A stretch of DNA of 64,000 bases from RYN-230 sp963723595 (GTDB taxonomy: Bacteria; Actinomycetota; Actinomycetes; Streptosporangiales; Streptosporangiaceae). The notes beneath the pieces were generated by a model. That model searched no databases. It saw nothing but the letters and a program-made list of their open reading frames with translations, and had not been told where the DNA came from. Positions within the stretch are counted from its first letter, which is position 1. Every line of letters starts with the position of its first letter. Where the stretch lies: positions 186,001 to 250,000 of the forward strand of contig CAVRRQ010000003.1 in NCBI GenBank assembly GCA_963723595.1, in the 5' to 3' direction. The translations under genes were made by a program, and so were the position numbers. Below, in pieces: positions 25,644 through 33,671 of this stretch.

Positions 25644-26298
25644 TCAGCGGGGGTCGGTCCGCAATTCGGCCGGCGGCGCGGACCCGGGCGAGCCGGCGGC
25701 CGTCCCGTATCGCCCTTGCAGCCAGCGCGTCAGTGCGCCCTGGTCCACTCGCCAGTTGGTGCCGACCCGGTTGCCGGGCAACTCCCCGCTGCTGATCGCC
25801 GCGACGATCACCTTCGCATCCACGCGCAACACTGCAGCGACTTCGTCTGCGGTGAGTACCCGCAGCCCGAGCGTCGCGGCGATTTCTCCGGTGGCCAGTT
25901 GCCCGGGGGTGGACTCAGGATCGGGATCGTGAGCGGCCGGCCTGGCCGCGTTCTCCGTCGTATCCGCCGAGCCGGCCGTACCGTCCCGCAGCCCACCGTC
26001 GCACACCCGCGGGTGTGGGCGGTGAAACCTCCGGTGACGTGCGGGCATCGTCCGAGCCGGACGGGTGCTCCGGCGCGCCTCGATCCTCGTCGGCCTCGCT
26101 CCGGCCACCTGACGTTTCGGCGTGCCGCCGCGCAAGCAGGACCGCGAGGGAGACGGTGGCGGCCCAGGCGGCGAGCAGGGCACCGGCACCGCGGACGAAC
26201 GTCGCCAGCACGGCCAGCCAGCCAAGCGCCAGGCCGGGCGGCAGCCAGGCCGACATCCGGAGCCCCGGGCCGGTCTGCGCGCTCTTTCCGTTGGCCAC
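25644..26298 (-). CDS. Membrane protein with excisionase-type HTH domain, probably frameshifted
   Basis: Two overlapping minus-strand frames seem to form one gene. From ATG 26298 about 90 codons encode two membrane helices (SAWLPPGLALGWLAVLATFV, LLAAWAATVSLAVLLARR) and a charged linker. In a neighbouring frame, ending at 25644, the last 75 residues contain a helix-turn-helix of the excisionase/HTH_17 kind: LRVLTADEVAAVLRVDAKVI, ISSGELPGNRVGTNWRV, LTRWLQGRY. A shift near 25990-26060 would join them. The junction is in low-complexity sequence, so this is uncertain; the HTH part alone is convincing. A membrane-tethered DNA-binding protein is the simplest reading. Confidence 0.5.
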
Positions 26299-26393
26299 GA
26301 CTCGATCGTGCCGCAGATCAGGAACGAACCGGGGCAGACAGGCCGACGGGTGAGGCCTATCATGAGGGAACTTCCGGTGAGAAGGCTGAGCAG

Positions 26394-26669
26394 ATGGCTG
26401 GTACCTCCCATCGCAAACGGGCGTTGATGCCCCTCACATTCCTCGTAATGCTTGGCGGGTTTGGTCGTTCCTGGGATGTCACCTTCCGTTCCGGCGCCAA
26501 CCTTTGGCAATGCCGTTTTCCCGCGTGCCAGCGAGTCGAACAGTTCACGAAGAACCACCGGCCACAATGTTCTGGCCCACCGGACAGTTGGCATCCCCTC
26601 ACCAACGCCCGGAAAGTCCGGGCTGGTGAAGATCTTACGGTAACCGACACGCGCCATCTGTTTAAGTAG
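26394..26669 (+). CDS. Small Cys-containing protein, possible zinc ribbon
   Basis: A 91-residue frame from ATG 26394 (AAGG 8 bases upstream) ends 16 bases before the next gene, which suggests an operon. The middle reads WQCRFPACQRVEQFTKNHRPQCSG, quoted here only to its three cysteines: C-x4-C and a third Cys 13 residues after an FTKNHRP turn. This looks like an incomplete zinc ribbon. Composition is less GC-biased than the neighbours. I do not recognise the family, and coding status rests on context and the Cys pattern. Confidence 0.4.
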   Translation: MAGTSHRKRALMPLTFLVMLGGFGRSWDVTFRSGANLWQCRFPACQRVEQFTKNHRPQCSGPPDSWHPLTNARKVRAGEDLTVTDTRHLFK

Positions 26670-26685
26670 AGAAGCAGGATAAGCC

Positions 26686-27617
26686 GTGGACGCGCTTACT
26701 AGCAGACTGGACACGCGGTTCCTGGTCGTCACCGTGATACCCAATATCTTGCTTTTCGGATACCTGGGCTTTCTGCTCGCCGCCGGGGCGCCGGGGCGCG
26801 CTCCGTCGCTGGCGCGGGCAGTCAAGGTGCTGGACGGCCTCACGATACGCCAGGGGATCATAATTCTTCTGGCCGTACTCGTCATTTCCGTTGCCATCCA
26901 TCCTCTTCAGACTCCGCTTATTCAGCTCGTCGAGGGTTACTGGCAGGGGCTGCCTTTCGGCCGGCGGCTGCTGGCCTTTTTACGAACCGCCTCCGGGATG
27001 AGCTGCGCCAGGCGGCGGACCAGGAATGGCTGGACTCGCTATCAGAGCAGTCCGCCGCTGAAGCGCGGCAGCGGCAGTACTGGCTGCCCGCGAAGGACGG
27101 AGACTTGCTGCCCACAGACCTCGGCAACACACTGCGGACCGGCGAGACGAGAGCTGGTGACCGCTACGGGCTGGACATGGAGTTCGCGATGCCGCGCCTG
27201 AATCCGTTGCTGTCAGATGCGAGCCAGGCCGAACTCAGCGACCGGCGGAATCAGTTGGACGCGGCAGCACGATTGTGTGTAGTAGCCGGTCTCTCCACCG
27301 CGGGCGGCCTGTGCTTGCTTCTATGGCACGAGTCCTGGCTCTTCTTGCCGGTGGCAACATACGTGCTGTGCTGGGCATGCTATCGGGCCGCGGTAGCCGC
27401 AGCGCGCAGCTTTTCGGTCAGCCTGGCGGCGGCTATTGATCTGCATCATCTACAGCTCTTTGATGCTCTTCAGCTGGAACGCCCTGCGAGCCTGGCCGAC
27501 GAGTATGAACTGAATACGGCGATAATCGGATTCCTGTTTCGTGACGGGCTATCCGACCAGGACATGAGTGGTCTGCGCTACATAGCCCCTAAGACGGATA
27601 AACCGTCAGCAGAGTGA
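26686..27617 (+). CDS. Four-helix membrane protein, unknown, frameshifted at a T run
   Basis: The protein starts at GTG 26686 (AGGA 6 bases upstream) with two membrane helices (LVVTVIPNILLFGYLGFLLA, IIILLAVLVISVAIHP). At T5 (26977-26981) the frame breaks: one added T would give AFFTNRLRDELRQAADQEWL, continuing to LLPTDLGNTLRTGETRAG, two more helices (about 215-265) and the end ALQLERPASLADEYELNTAI. The joined protein is about 310 residues. The long cytoplasmic stretch between helix pairs contains an YWLPAKDGDLLPTDLGN motif. I do not recognise a family. Base composition is clearly less GC-rich than the window average, which fits acquired DNA. Confidence 0.65.
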
Positions 27618-27650
27618 CTTGGGCGTTGCCGGAACTTCAGATTCCCGGCG

Positions 27651-28823
27651 CTATGCCTTGGCCGCGCCAGCGGGAAGGTCGCTGATGGCGGCTGCGGCGT
27701 CCTGCCGCGCGGTGGCCGCTTCCGCCGATCGCCCGGCATCCCGCAGGGCGTCCCCGAGGTTGGTCAGTGCCTTGCCCTCGCGGTGCCGGTCGCCCGTCTC
27801 CCGGAACATGGCCGCCGCGTCCTGGTGCGCGGTGACCGCTTCGTCCAGCCGGCCCAGGCCGTGCAGGGCGAGGCCCAGGTTGTTCAGCGCTTTGCCCTGG
27901 GCGTGCCGGTCTCCCATCTCCCGGAAGATGGCCGCCGCGTCCTGGTGCGCGGTGACCGCTTCGTCCAGCCGGCCCAGGCCGTGCAGGGCGAGGCCCAGGT
28001 TATTCAGCGCATCGGCCTCGCCATGCCGGTCGCCCGTCTCCCGGAACGTGGCTACCGCGTCCTGCTGCGCGGTGGCCGCCTCCTGGAACCTGCTCATTTC
28101 CAGCAGGACGCCCCCGAGGTTGGTCAGCGCGTCGCCCTCGCCCTCCTGGTCACCGAGCCGCCGGGCGGCAGCCAGGCTGATGGTCGTGGTGGCCAGCAAC
28201 TCACCAAATCTCCCGCGCTGGGCAAAGTAATCCGCGAGAAGCAGAGGAAGGCTCACCGCCGTCTGGTCACGGCCGGTGTCCGCCGCCATCACGACCGCGG
28301 CGGTCAGGGTGCCCCCTTCCCGGTCCAGCCAGGCGAGCGCGCTGTCGCGGTTGGTGAACTCCTCGGGCTCATCCATCCCGGGCAGCAGGCGCAGGTAATC
28401 GTCGGCCGCCGCGGTCATGTTCAGGTAATAGCTGAGCAACCGATCCCGGCTTTGCTCGCGCCTGTCGGCTGTAGCGTGGGCGTCGGAGAGCTGCTGAGCG
28501 TATGCGCGAACGAGATCGTTCATGCGCCACCGGCCCTCGTCACCGGGAGCCGGCTCGATCAGGCTGACCCGGGCCAGGCCGACCAGTATCCGGTGCGCCT
28601 CGTAATCCTGCAGATCCGCCAGCACCGCAGCCGCGGCCGTGGACACATCGGGGCCAGGATTGACCGGGAGCAGACGGAACATCCGGGCCGCGGTCTCCGT
28701 CAGCCTGCGGTAAGAAAGCACCGGCCACTCACCCAGGCCGGCCACGCCCCAGGATGAGCCCGAATCCACCGCTGATCTGCCTCCGCAGCCATGTTGGGTC
28801 GTAGCCATTGCGAACCTGCCCAT
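27651..28823 (-). CDS. TPR protein, C-terminal part of a STAND-type ATPase
   Basis: The 390-residue frame starts without homology for about 35 residues and then enters the ARM/winged-helix part usual after an NB-ARC domain: LSYRRLTETAARMFRLLPVN, VLADLQDYEAHRILVGLARV, WRMNDLVRAYAQQ. A helical region and four or more 40-residue TPR units follow (ALNNLGLALHGLGRLDEAVT, HQDAAAIFREMGDRH). The Walker A/B-bearing NB-ARC domain that should precede is missing, so this is a truncated STAND/AfsR-like protein. The TPR units are coded by 120-nt repeats. A LexA-like palindrome lies 150 bases upstream. Confidence 0.75.
   Translation of the reverse strand: MGRFAMATTQHGCGGRSAVDSGSSWGVAGLGEWPVLSYRRLTETAARMFRLLPVNPGPDVSTAAAAVLADLQDYEAHRILVGLARVSLIEPAPGDEGRWRMNDLVRAYAQQLSDAHATADRREQSRDRLLSYYLNMTAAADDYLRLLPGMDEPEEFTNRDSALAWLDREGGTLTAAVVMAADTGRDQTAVSLPLLLADYFAQRGRFGELLATTTISLAAARRLGDQEGEGDALTNLGGVLLEMSRFQEAATAQQDAVATFRETGDRHGEADALNNLGLALHGLGRLDEAVTAHQDAAAIFREMGDRHAQGKALNNLGLALHGLGRLDEAVTAHQDAAAMFRETGDRHREGKALTNLGDALRDAGRSAEAATARQDAAAAISDLPAGAAKA
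27661..28140. repeat. 120-nt repeats coding for TPR units
   Basis: Four successive 120-base segments (27661-27780, 27781-27900, 27901-28020, 28021-28140) align without gaps. The second and third are almost identical, differing at only a handful of bases (for example GAACATGG against GAAGATGG). Each encodes one 40-residue TPR of the truncated STAND protein. Confidence 0.9.
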
Positions 28824-28832
28824 CCAAGAGGG

Positions 28833-28970
28833 TCATAGCAACCGCATCGCGGTCCTCCATGTGTTCATCCCTGGCCGTTCGGGCGTCCTGGAGTTTCCAG
28901 CAGGGAGGACCAGCTTGCGGCGGCGTTGGGGTGCCACATATTCGAACGTGCCGTCGAGACACGGTAACAT
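28833..28970 (-). CDS. Possible 45-residue protein behind a LexA-like box
   Basis: An ATG at 28970, directly downstream of the palindrome at 28974-28989 on the minus strand, opens 45 codons (MLPCLDGTFEYVAPQRRRKL...) to TGA at 28833. The basic sequence gives no family match that I can name. A 77-codon frame (28729-28962) overlaps it. One of them may be a leader or a remnant of the missing STAND N-terminus. Confidence 0.2.
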   Translation of the reverse strand: MLPCLDGTFEYVAPQRRRKLVLPAGNSRTPERPGMNTWRTAMRLL

Positions 28971-28973
28971 GGG

Positions 28974-28989
28974 TAGAACGTATGTTCTA
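28974..28989. promoter_or_regulatory. LexA (SOS) box-like palindrome
   Basis: TAGAACGTATGTTCTA is a perfect 16-bp palindrome around the core GAAC-N4-GTTC, which is the actinobacterial LexA consensus (TCGAAC-N4-GTTCGA) with one base changed in each arm. It lies upstream of the minus-strand genes 28970/28823. On the plus strand only the 3' end of the convergent-facing GH3 gene follows. Confidence 0.55.
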
Positions 28990-29048
28990 TAGCTGTTGCG
29001 GAACAGGTCCCTAGCGATCCCGGTGCGCCCGCCCGGCCGCGCTCTCCG

Positions 29049-30351
29049 TCAGCAGGGCAGCAGGCCGGACCGCTGCTTGGCCGCGAGCACGTACCCCGCG
29101 GCCGCGTCGACCTGGCCGGCGAACGCCCGCGAGGCCCGGGCCCGGTCGAGTACTGCCCGGGCCATGGCCTCGGCCGGGCCGACGTACTTCGACGTCACCA
29201 TGTCACCGCCCGCGGAGATGAACCGGACCGCCCGGGTGCCCGGCGGCACACTGGCCACGGCCTGGGCCGCCCCCAGGTCATCGGAGATGATCACGCCGCC
29301 GAAATGCATCCGGTCGCGCAGCATCGTCCGCATCACGACCGGGGAGAATACCGCGAGATGCCGCGGGTCGATGCGCGTGTAGGTGGCCAGGGCCACCATC
29401 ACGAATGGCACGCCCGCGTCGATGGCCGCCTGGAAGGTCTGCAGGTAGGGGTCATCGATGGTGGTGAGGGTGTCGATCACGCCGGCGCTGAAGTCGGTGT
29501 TTCCCTGCACCCGGCCCAGCCCCGGGAAGTGCTTGGCCGTGGTGGCCTCGCCGGCCTGGGTCATGCCGCGGATAAACGCGACGCCATGGCTGGTCACCAC
29601 GGCCGGGGTGTGGCCGAATTCCCGCATCAGCTGCCCGATGGGGGCGTTCTGGCTGATGTCCGCGGCCGGGACGACGTCCATGACGGGGGCGAAGTTGAGG
29701 TTGACGCCGGCGGCCCGCAGCTCGCTGCCCCAGGTCCGCGCCAGGCCCTGCAGCTCGGCGGGGGCCAGCATGCCCTGCGCGACGGCGCTCGGCATCGTCG
29801 AGAAACCCGGCGCCCTGCAGCGCCTGGACCTCGCCGCCTTCCTGGTTGGCGGCCACGAAGAACCGGGCTCCGCCGGTCGCCCGCGCCGAGGACAGCGACT
29901 GCACCGCCCGGGTGACCGCGGCCACCCCCGCCACACCCGCGGTATCCGTGGCGATGAAGCTGGCCGAGCCGAAGTGGTACGCCCTGATCGCCCGGGCCGT
30001 GGCGGAGTCCAGCACGCTGCCCGCCAGCCCCACGATGAACAGCTGCCCGACCCGCTGGGCCAGGGACATCCGGGCCAGCACCCGGTCCGCGCAGGACTGG
30101 GGCGTCCCCGCCGCCGCTGACGGGCTGGGCGCCGTCGAGCCCGCGGCCGCCCGGGTGGCCCGAGGGTGCGGGGTCGTGGCCGTGGCTCGCGCGCCTGCTC
30201 CCGGGGACGATCCGCCGCAGGCGGACACGGCCATCACGACCGCGGCCAGCAGGCCAGTGAGAACGCGGGAACACCACCGCGGTCTGGCGGCCTCCCGCAC
30301 CGCACGAAGCCGTCGGGCGCAGGGGTGAGACCCGGGACGGCGCTGTCGCAT
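29049..30351 (-). pseudogene. GH3 glycosidase lipoprotein (NagZ-like), frameshifted
   Basis: The first frame (from 30351) has a lipoprotein signal with lipobox VSAC, a Thr/Pro/Ala-rich linker, and the start of a GH3 domain (MSLAQRVGQLFIVGLAGSVL, FFVAANQEGGEVQALQGAGF). After GAGF the family sequence continues in the next frame as STMPSAVAQGMLAPAELQGL, NLNFAPVMDVVP, AKHFPGLGRVQGNTDFSAGV and GVIISDDLGAAQAV, the GH3 nucleophile region, to TGA-type stop at 29049. Removing one base of the GGG/TTT stretch near 29798-29808 restores GAGFSTMPS. The joined protein is about 430 residues, full length. It should act on beta-linked amino sugars outside the membrane, for example in wall turnover. Confidence 0.82.
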
Positions 30352-30418
30352 CTGCGTGGTTCATTCCAGTCAGTACGTGGCCGGTGGCATATCGTCGCTG
30401 GCCATCGTAGTGAGGCGA

Positions 30419-32629
30419 TCAGCACACCCGGGCCGTTCCGCCCTCCTGGCCGGCCACGGGCAGCCAGCCCTGCACCGTGGTGCCGTGCCCGGGCCGTGAA
30501 TCGATGTGCAGCGTGCCGCCGAGCGCGGCCAGCCGGTCCGCCATCCCCTGCAGGCCGGTGCCCTTACGGGTCAGGCCCGGGTCAAACCCTGCGCCGTCGT
30601 CGGTCACCCTGAACTGCAGGCCCCCGCGGACGCACGACAGGCCGACCGTGACCTGGGCGGCGGCCGCGTACTTGGCCACGTTCTGCAGGGCTTCCAGCGC
30701 GCAGAAGTACACGGTGGACTCGGTGTCCTGGGGATAGCGTCCCACGCCATCCGCGTCAACCGAGACGGGCAGCGGAGCGCGGCGAACCTGGCCCAGCAGC
30801 GCCGCGGCCAGGCCCTGCTCGGCCAGCAGCGGTGGGTAGATGCCGCGGGCCAGGTCCCGCAGGTCGTCCACCGCGGCCCGGACCGCGCTCCTGAGCTGGG
30901 GCACCAGTTGCCTGACCGAGCCGGGATCCCCTGCGGACTCCTCGAGCAGGCCAAGCTGGATCGAGAGCGCCACGAGCTGCTGCTGCGCCCCGTCGTGCAG
31001 GTTCCGCTCGATCTTCCGCCGCTCCGCGTCCTGGGCTTCCACCAGCCGCCGGCGGGAGGCTGTCAGTTCCGCGATAGTCGCCCGCAGCTCAGCGGTAAGC
31101 CGGCGATTACGGAAGACCAGTCCCGCCTGCGAGGCGAGGTGCTGCAGGAGCTTGTCCTCGGCCGCGGTCAGTGGCTCGTTCCTGGGCTTCTGCAGGACCA
31201 GCGCACCCAGCAGCTCGTTGCCGTGCCGGACGGCGACGGCCCGGGTCGCCGCGTCGAAGGCGGGCAGGTCACCACCGGCCAGCGGGAGAGCGGCCAGCGG
31301 AGCGGATCCATCCGGCCAGATCACCATGGGCCGCAGTTCGGTGCCGACCCGGATCCAGGCCTCCGCCCGGGTGGCCCCCGTAGCGCCGGCCAGCACCGTC
31401 ACCATGCGGTCCACGGCCCTGTCATAGTCCAGCTGCCCCGCCATGTCCTCGGCGAAGTCAGACAGCACCTGGTACGGCGTGGCCCGTTCCCCGTACACCA
31501 GCCGGTTGGCCACCCGGCGGGCCCGCTGCCGCGCGGGCTGGAACAGCAGGGCGACCGCGACGGCGGCGGCGATGGTCAGGACCGGGCTGCCCTGCTGGCC
31601 GGCGAGCGCCCCGATGCCCAGCACGATGCCGGCGTACACGGCGGTCAGCCCGGCCGAGACCAGGCCGTAGACGACGGCGCGGTTGATGATGATGTCGATG
31701 TCGTAGAGCCGGTACTTCAGGATCCCCACCGTGATCGCGGCCGGGAAGCCGAGCAGGCCGATGAAGGCGGAGGCGGCATAGGCGGCGCCAGAGATGGGCG
31801 GCTGCTTGCCGTGGTCAGCCACGATGCCCACGATCGCCACCAGCTGGACCAGGGCAAAGGCGGCGCCGGCCAGTGCCACCCAGTTGATCTGGCGCCGCAG
31901 CTCCCCGTCGCCCGCCCGGTAGCGCAGTATCAGCGACAGCGCTCCCGCGGCCAGGAACGGCAGGGACAGCAACGTCAGGGAATTCAGGTTGTTGACGGGA
32001 ACCGCGGAAAGCGCGCGGCCGGCGGCCGGGATGCCGAACGGGTTCTGGTACTTGAGCGAGTAACCGCCGGGTGCCGGGAGAGCCACCGGCCTGGGCACCA
32101 GGATGAAGCCGATCATCGGCAGCCCGATGGCCAGGAAGTTCAGCACCAGGACCGGGCGCCAGCGCCACGAACGCAAGGTCCCGGTCGGGAAGAGGAGTAG
32201 CGCGGACGCCAGCACGGCCACGACCGGGAAGAAGAGCCACTCAGACACCGCGCCGGCCTGCCGGGGCGCGGGCACCGCGCCGGGATGCGTGGTGATCCCC
32301 AGCACGGCATAGCCGGAAAGAAGGGTCATCAGCCCGGTGCTGACTCCCGCGGCCAGCAGCAGCCAGCCAATCGGGTTGCGCACCCGGCGGACGATCAGCG
32401 CCCCCAGAGTGGCGTACGCCACCGTCGAGACCGCGGCTCCCGCCTGGGAGATGCTGTCGTTCGCCTTGTAGTCAGTCCAGGTCAGTGCGGTCAGGACGGC
32501 GCCCGCCACGGCGATCAGGACCGAGCCGGCCCACAAGGCGTCGATGAGGCGTAGGCCGGGCCGTCCGCCGCTGCCGGCCGCGGCCTGCACCGGCACGCCC
32601 GCCATCTGCTCGTCCGTGCCCGCCGTCAT
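30419..32629 (-). CDS. Orphan sensor histidine kinase (NarL/LiaS type)
   Basis: The 736-residue kinase has about eight to nine membrane segments in its N-terminal half (residues 28-340). A GAF-like domain (about 385-500, YDRAVDRMVTVLAGATGATR) follows, then a short coiled linker. The HisKA_3 dimerisation domain contains ERNLHDGAQQQL, phospho-acceptor His545. The HATPase domain has ALQNVAKYA as N box and DDGAGFDPG and GTGLQGMADRL as G boxes. Kinases of this sort usually pair with a NarL/FixJ-type response regulator, but none is adjacent. The neighbours are a GH3 lipoprotein and a DUF6220-like protein on the same strand, so signal and partner are unknown. Confidence 0.93.
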   Translation of the reverse strand: MTAGTDEQMAGVPVQAAAGSGGRPGLRLIDALWAGSVLIAVAGAVLTALTWTDYKANDSISQAGAAVSTVAYATLGALIVRRVRNPIGWLLLAAGVSTGLMTLLSGYAVLGITTHPGAVPAPRQAGAVSEWLFFPVVAVLASALLLFPTGTLRSWRWRPVLVLNFLAIGLPMIGFILVPRPVALPAPGGYSLKYQNPFGIPAAGRALSAVPVNNLNSLTLLSLPFLAAGALSLILRYRAGDGELRRQINWVALAGAAFALVQLVAIVGIVADHGKQPPISGAAYAASAFIGLLGFPAAITVGILKYRLYDIDIIINRAVVYGLVSAGLTAVYAGIVLGIGALAGQQGSPVLTIAAAVAVALLFQPARQRARRVANRLVYGERATPYQVLSDFAEDMAGQLDYDRAVDRMVTVLAGATGATRAEAWIRVGTELRPMVIWPDGSAPLAALPLAGGDLPAFDAATRAVAVRHGNELLGALVLQKPRNEPLTAAEDKLLQHLASQAGLVFRNRRLTAELRATIAELTASRRRLVEAQDAERRKIERNLHDGAQQQLVALSIQLGLLEESAGDPGSVRQLVPQLRSAVRAAVDDLRDLARGIYPPLLAEQGLAAALLGQVRRAPLPVSVDADGVGRYPQDTESTVYFCALEALQNVAKYAAAAQVTVGLSCVRGGLQFRVTDDGAGFDPGLTRKGTGLQGMADRLAALGGTLHIDSRPGHGTTVQGWLPVAGQEGGTARVC

Positions 32630-32642
32630 GCCGCGCAGCCCG

Positions 32643-33080
32643 TCACGACGGCCGCCGGCGCACTGCCACGTACAGGAACGCGGCGATGCCCAGGATGGCC
32701 AGCCCGTCCAGGGCGTGCAGGCCCCCGAACAGCACGGTGTTGTCCGCGAGGCTCGCGAGCAGGCTCTGGGCCAGGAACGCCAGGACGAACATCACGGCCG
32801 CGAGGACGGCCGCGCGGGTGCCGGGCCGGTCGATGAGGGCCAGGATCAGGATCACCAGCGCGACGCCACCCATCGTGAACCCGACCGCGCGGTGCGGGGC
32901 GAACGCGGTATCACCGGAGACGCCTGTGTTGTCGAGCCGGAACGCGCCCAGGCTGGCCAGGAAGATCTGGACCGCGCCGAGCAGCAGGAAGCCCAGCAGC
33001 AGCCAGCGGTAGGCGGCGAGCGTACCGCGGCGGACGCTGGTGAGCCCGGATCGGCTGTCCGTCTGGACGGTGGAAGGCAT
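32643..33080 (-). CDS. DUF6220-like four-helix membrane protein
   Basis: The 145-residue protein has four membrane helices (about 22-45, 66-84, 88-110, 120-140), with HRAVGFTMGGVALVILILAL and GLHALDGLAILGIAAFLYVA carrying the conserved His residues of the DUF6220 pattern (AHRxLGFxL and LHALNGLxILG). These are small cytochrome-b-like bundle proteins; the His residues might hold a cofactor, but function is not known. It lies 13 bases upstream of the histidine kinase on the same strand, so it may be co-transcribed and functionally tied to it. Confidence 0.75.
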   Translation of the reverse strand: MPSTVQTDSRSGLTSVRRGTLAAYRWLLLGFLLLGAVQIFLASLGAFRLDNTGVSGDTAFAPHRAVGFTMGGVALVILILALIDRPGTRAAVLAAVMFVLAFLAQSLLASLADNTVLFGGLHALDGLAILGIAAFLYVAVRRRPS

Positions 33081-33125
33081 CGGGTTCCCCCTGAGGATGT
33101 AGGGATCAGATAACTGAGGGCGGCC

Positions 33126-33545
33126 TTACTGGCGAGGCCAGGCGAGCTGGTGCAGCACGGCGGGCAGATCCGCAGTTGACCAGTGCTCGGCGAACCTGCC
33201 GTCCGGCCCGGCCCGGCTGATATCGATGATCTGGAACGAGACCTGCCGGCCAGTCGGCCGGACACCGGAGAATTCGCCTTCATGAGTGCCGTAGCAGCTG
33301 ATGCGCTGCACCACCCGGTCGCCCTCCGCGATCTCGTCCTCCACAATCGCGTGGAAATCAGGGAAGATACTCAGGGTCAGCGTCAGCCAGTCCCTGAGCG
33401 CCGTGAGGCCGTGGACCGGCGGGCCACCGGGGATGTGGTGCACGCAGTCGGGGGAGATGAGCTCATTGGCGACGGCCATGTCGCCCTGGTTGAGGAACTC
33501 CTCGACGACGCGGCGGGCGCGGGACTTCAGTTCATCTGGGGCCAT
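33126..33545 (-). CDS. SnoaL-like ester cyclase/NTF2-fold protein
   Basis: From ATG 33545 (GGGGAG 7 bases upstream) the product is 139 residues: RRVVEEFLNQGDMAVANELI, HHIPGGPPVHG, LRDWLTLTLSIFPDFHAIVE, GDRVVQRISCYGTHEG and GVRPTGRQVSFQIIDISR. This is the ester-cyclase SnoaL pattern (EFxNxGD, VHHxPG, TGKxxxFxxIDI). Such proteins isomerise or cyclise polyketides or have unknown small substrates. It stands alone, divergent from the large ATPase regulator. Confidence 0.9.
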   Translation of the reverse strand: MAPDELKSRARRVVEEFLNQGDMAVANELISPDCVHHIPGGPPVHGLTALRDWLTLTLSIFPDFHAIVEDEIAEGDRVVQRISCYGTHEGEFSGVRPTGRQVSFQIIDISRAGPDGRFAEHWSTADLPAVLHQLAWPRQ

Positions 33546-33671
33546 GATCGTGCTCCCCGGGCATCTCGGCAGGCGGCCTGATCCCAGGGTCCGCGGGGAC
33601 AGCGCGGGGCAACAGGATGAGCCCTCCCCGTTCCCTCCCCGTTTCCCGGCCGCCGGCCGGCGGGGCGAGCG

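Noticed and set aside
25644..26298. Excisionase of an integrative element
   Set aside because: The HTH resembles excisionase domains, but there is no integrase, tRNA target or direct-repeat att pair, and the protein seems membrane-tethered.
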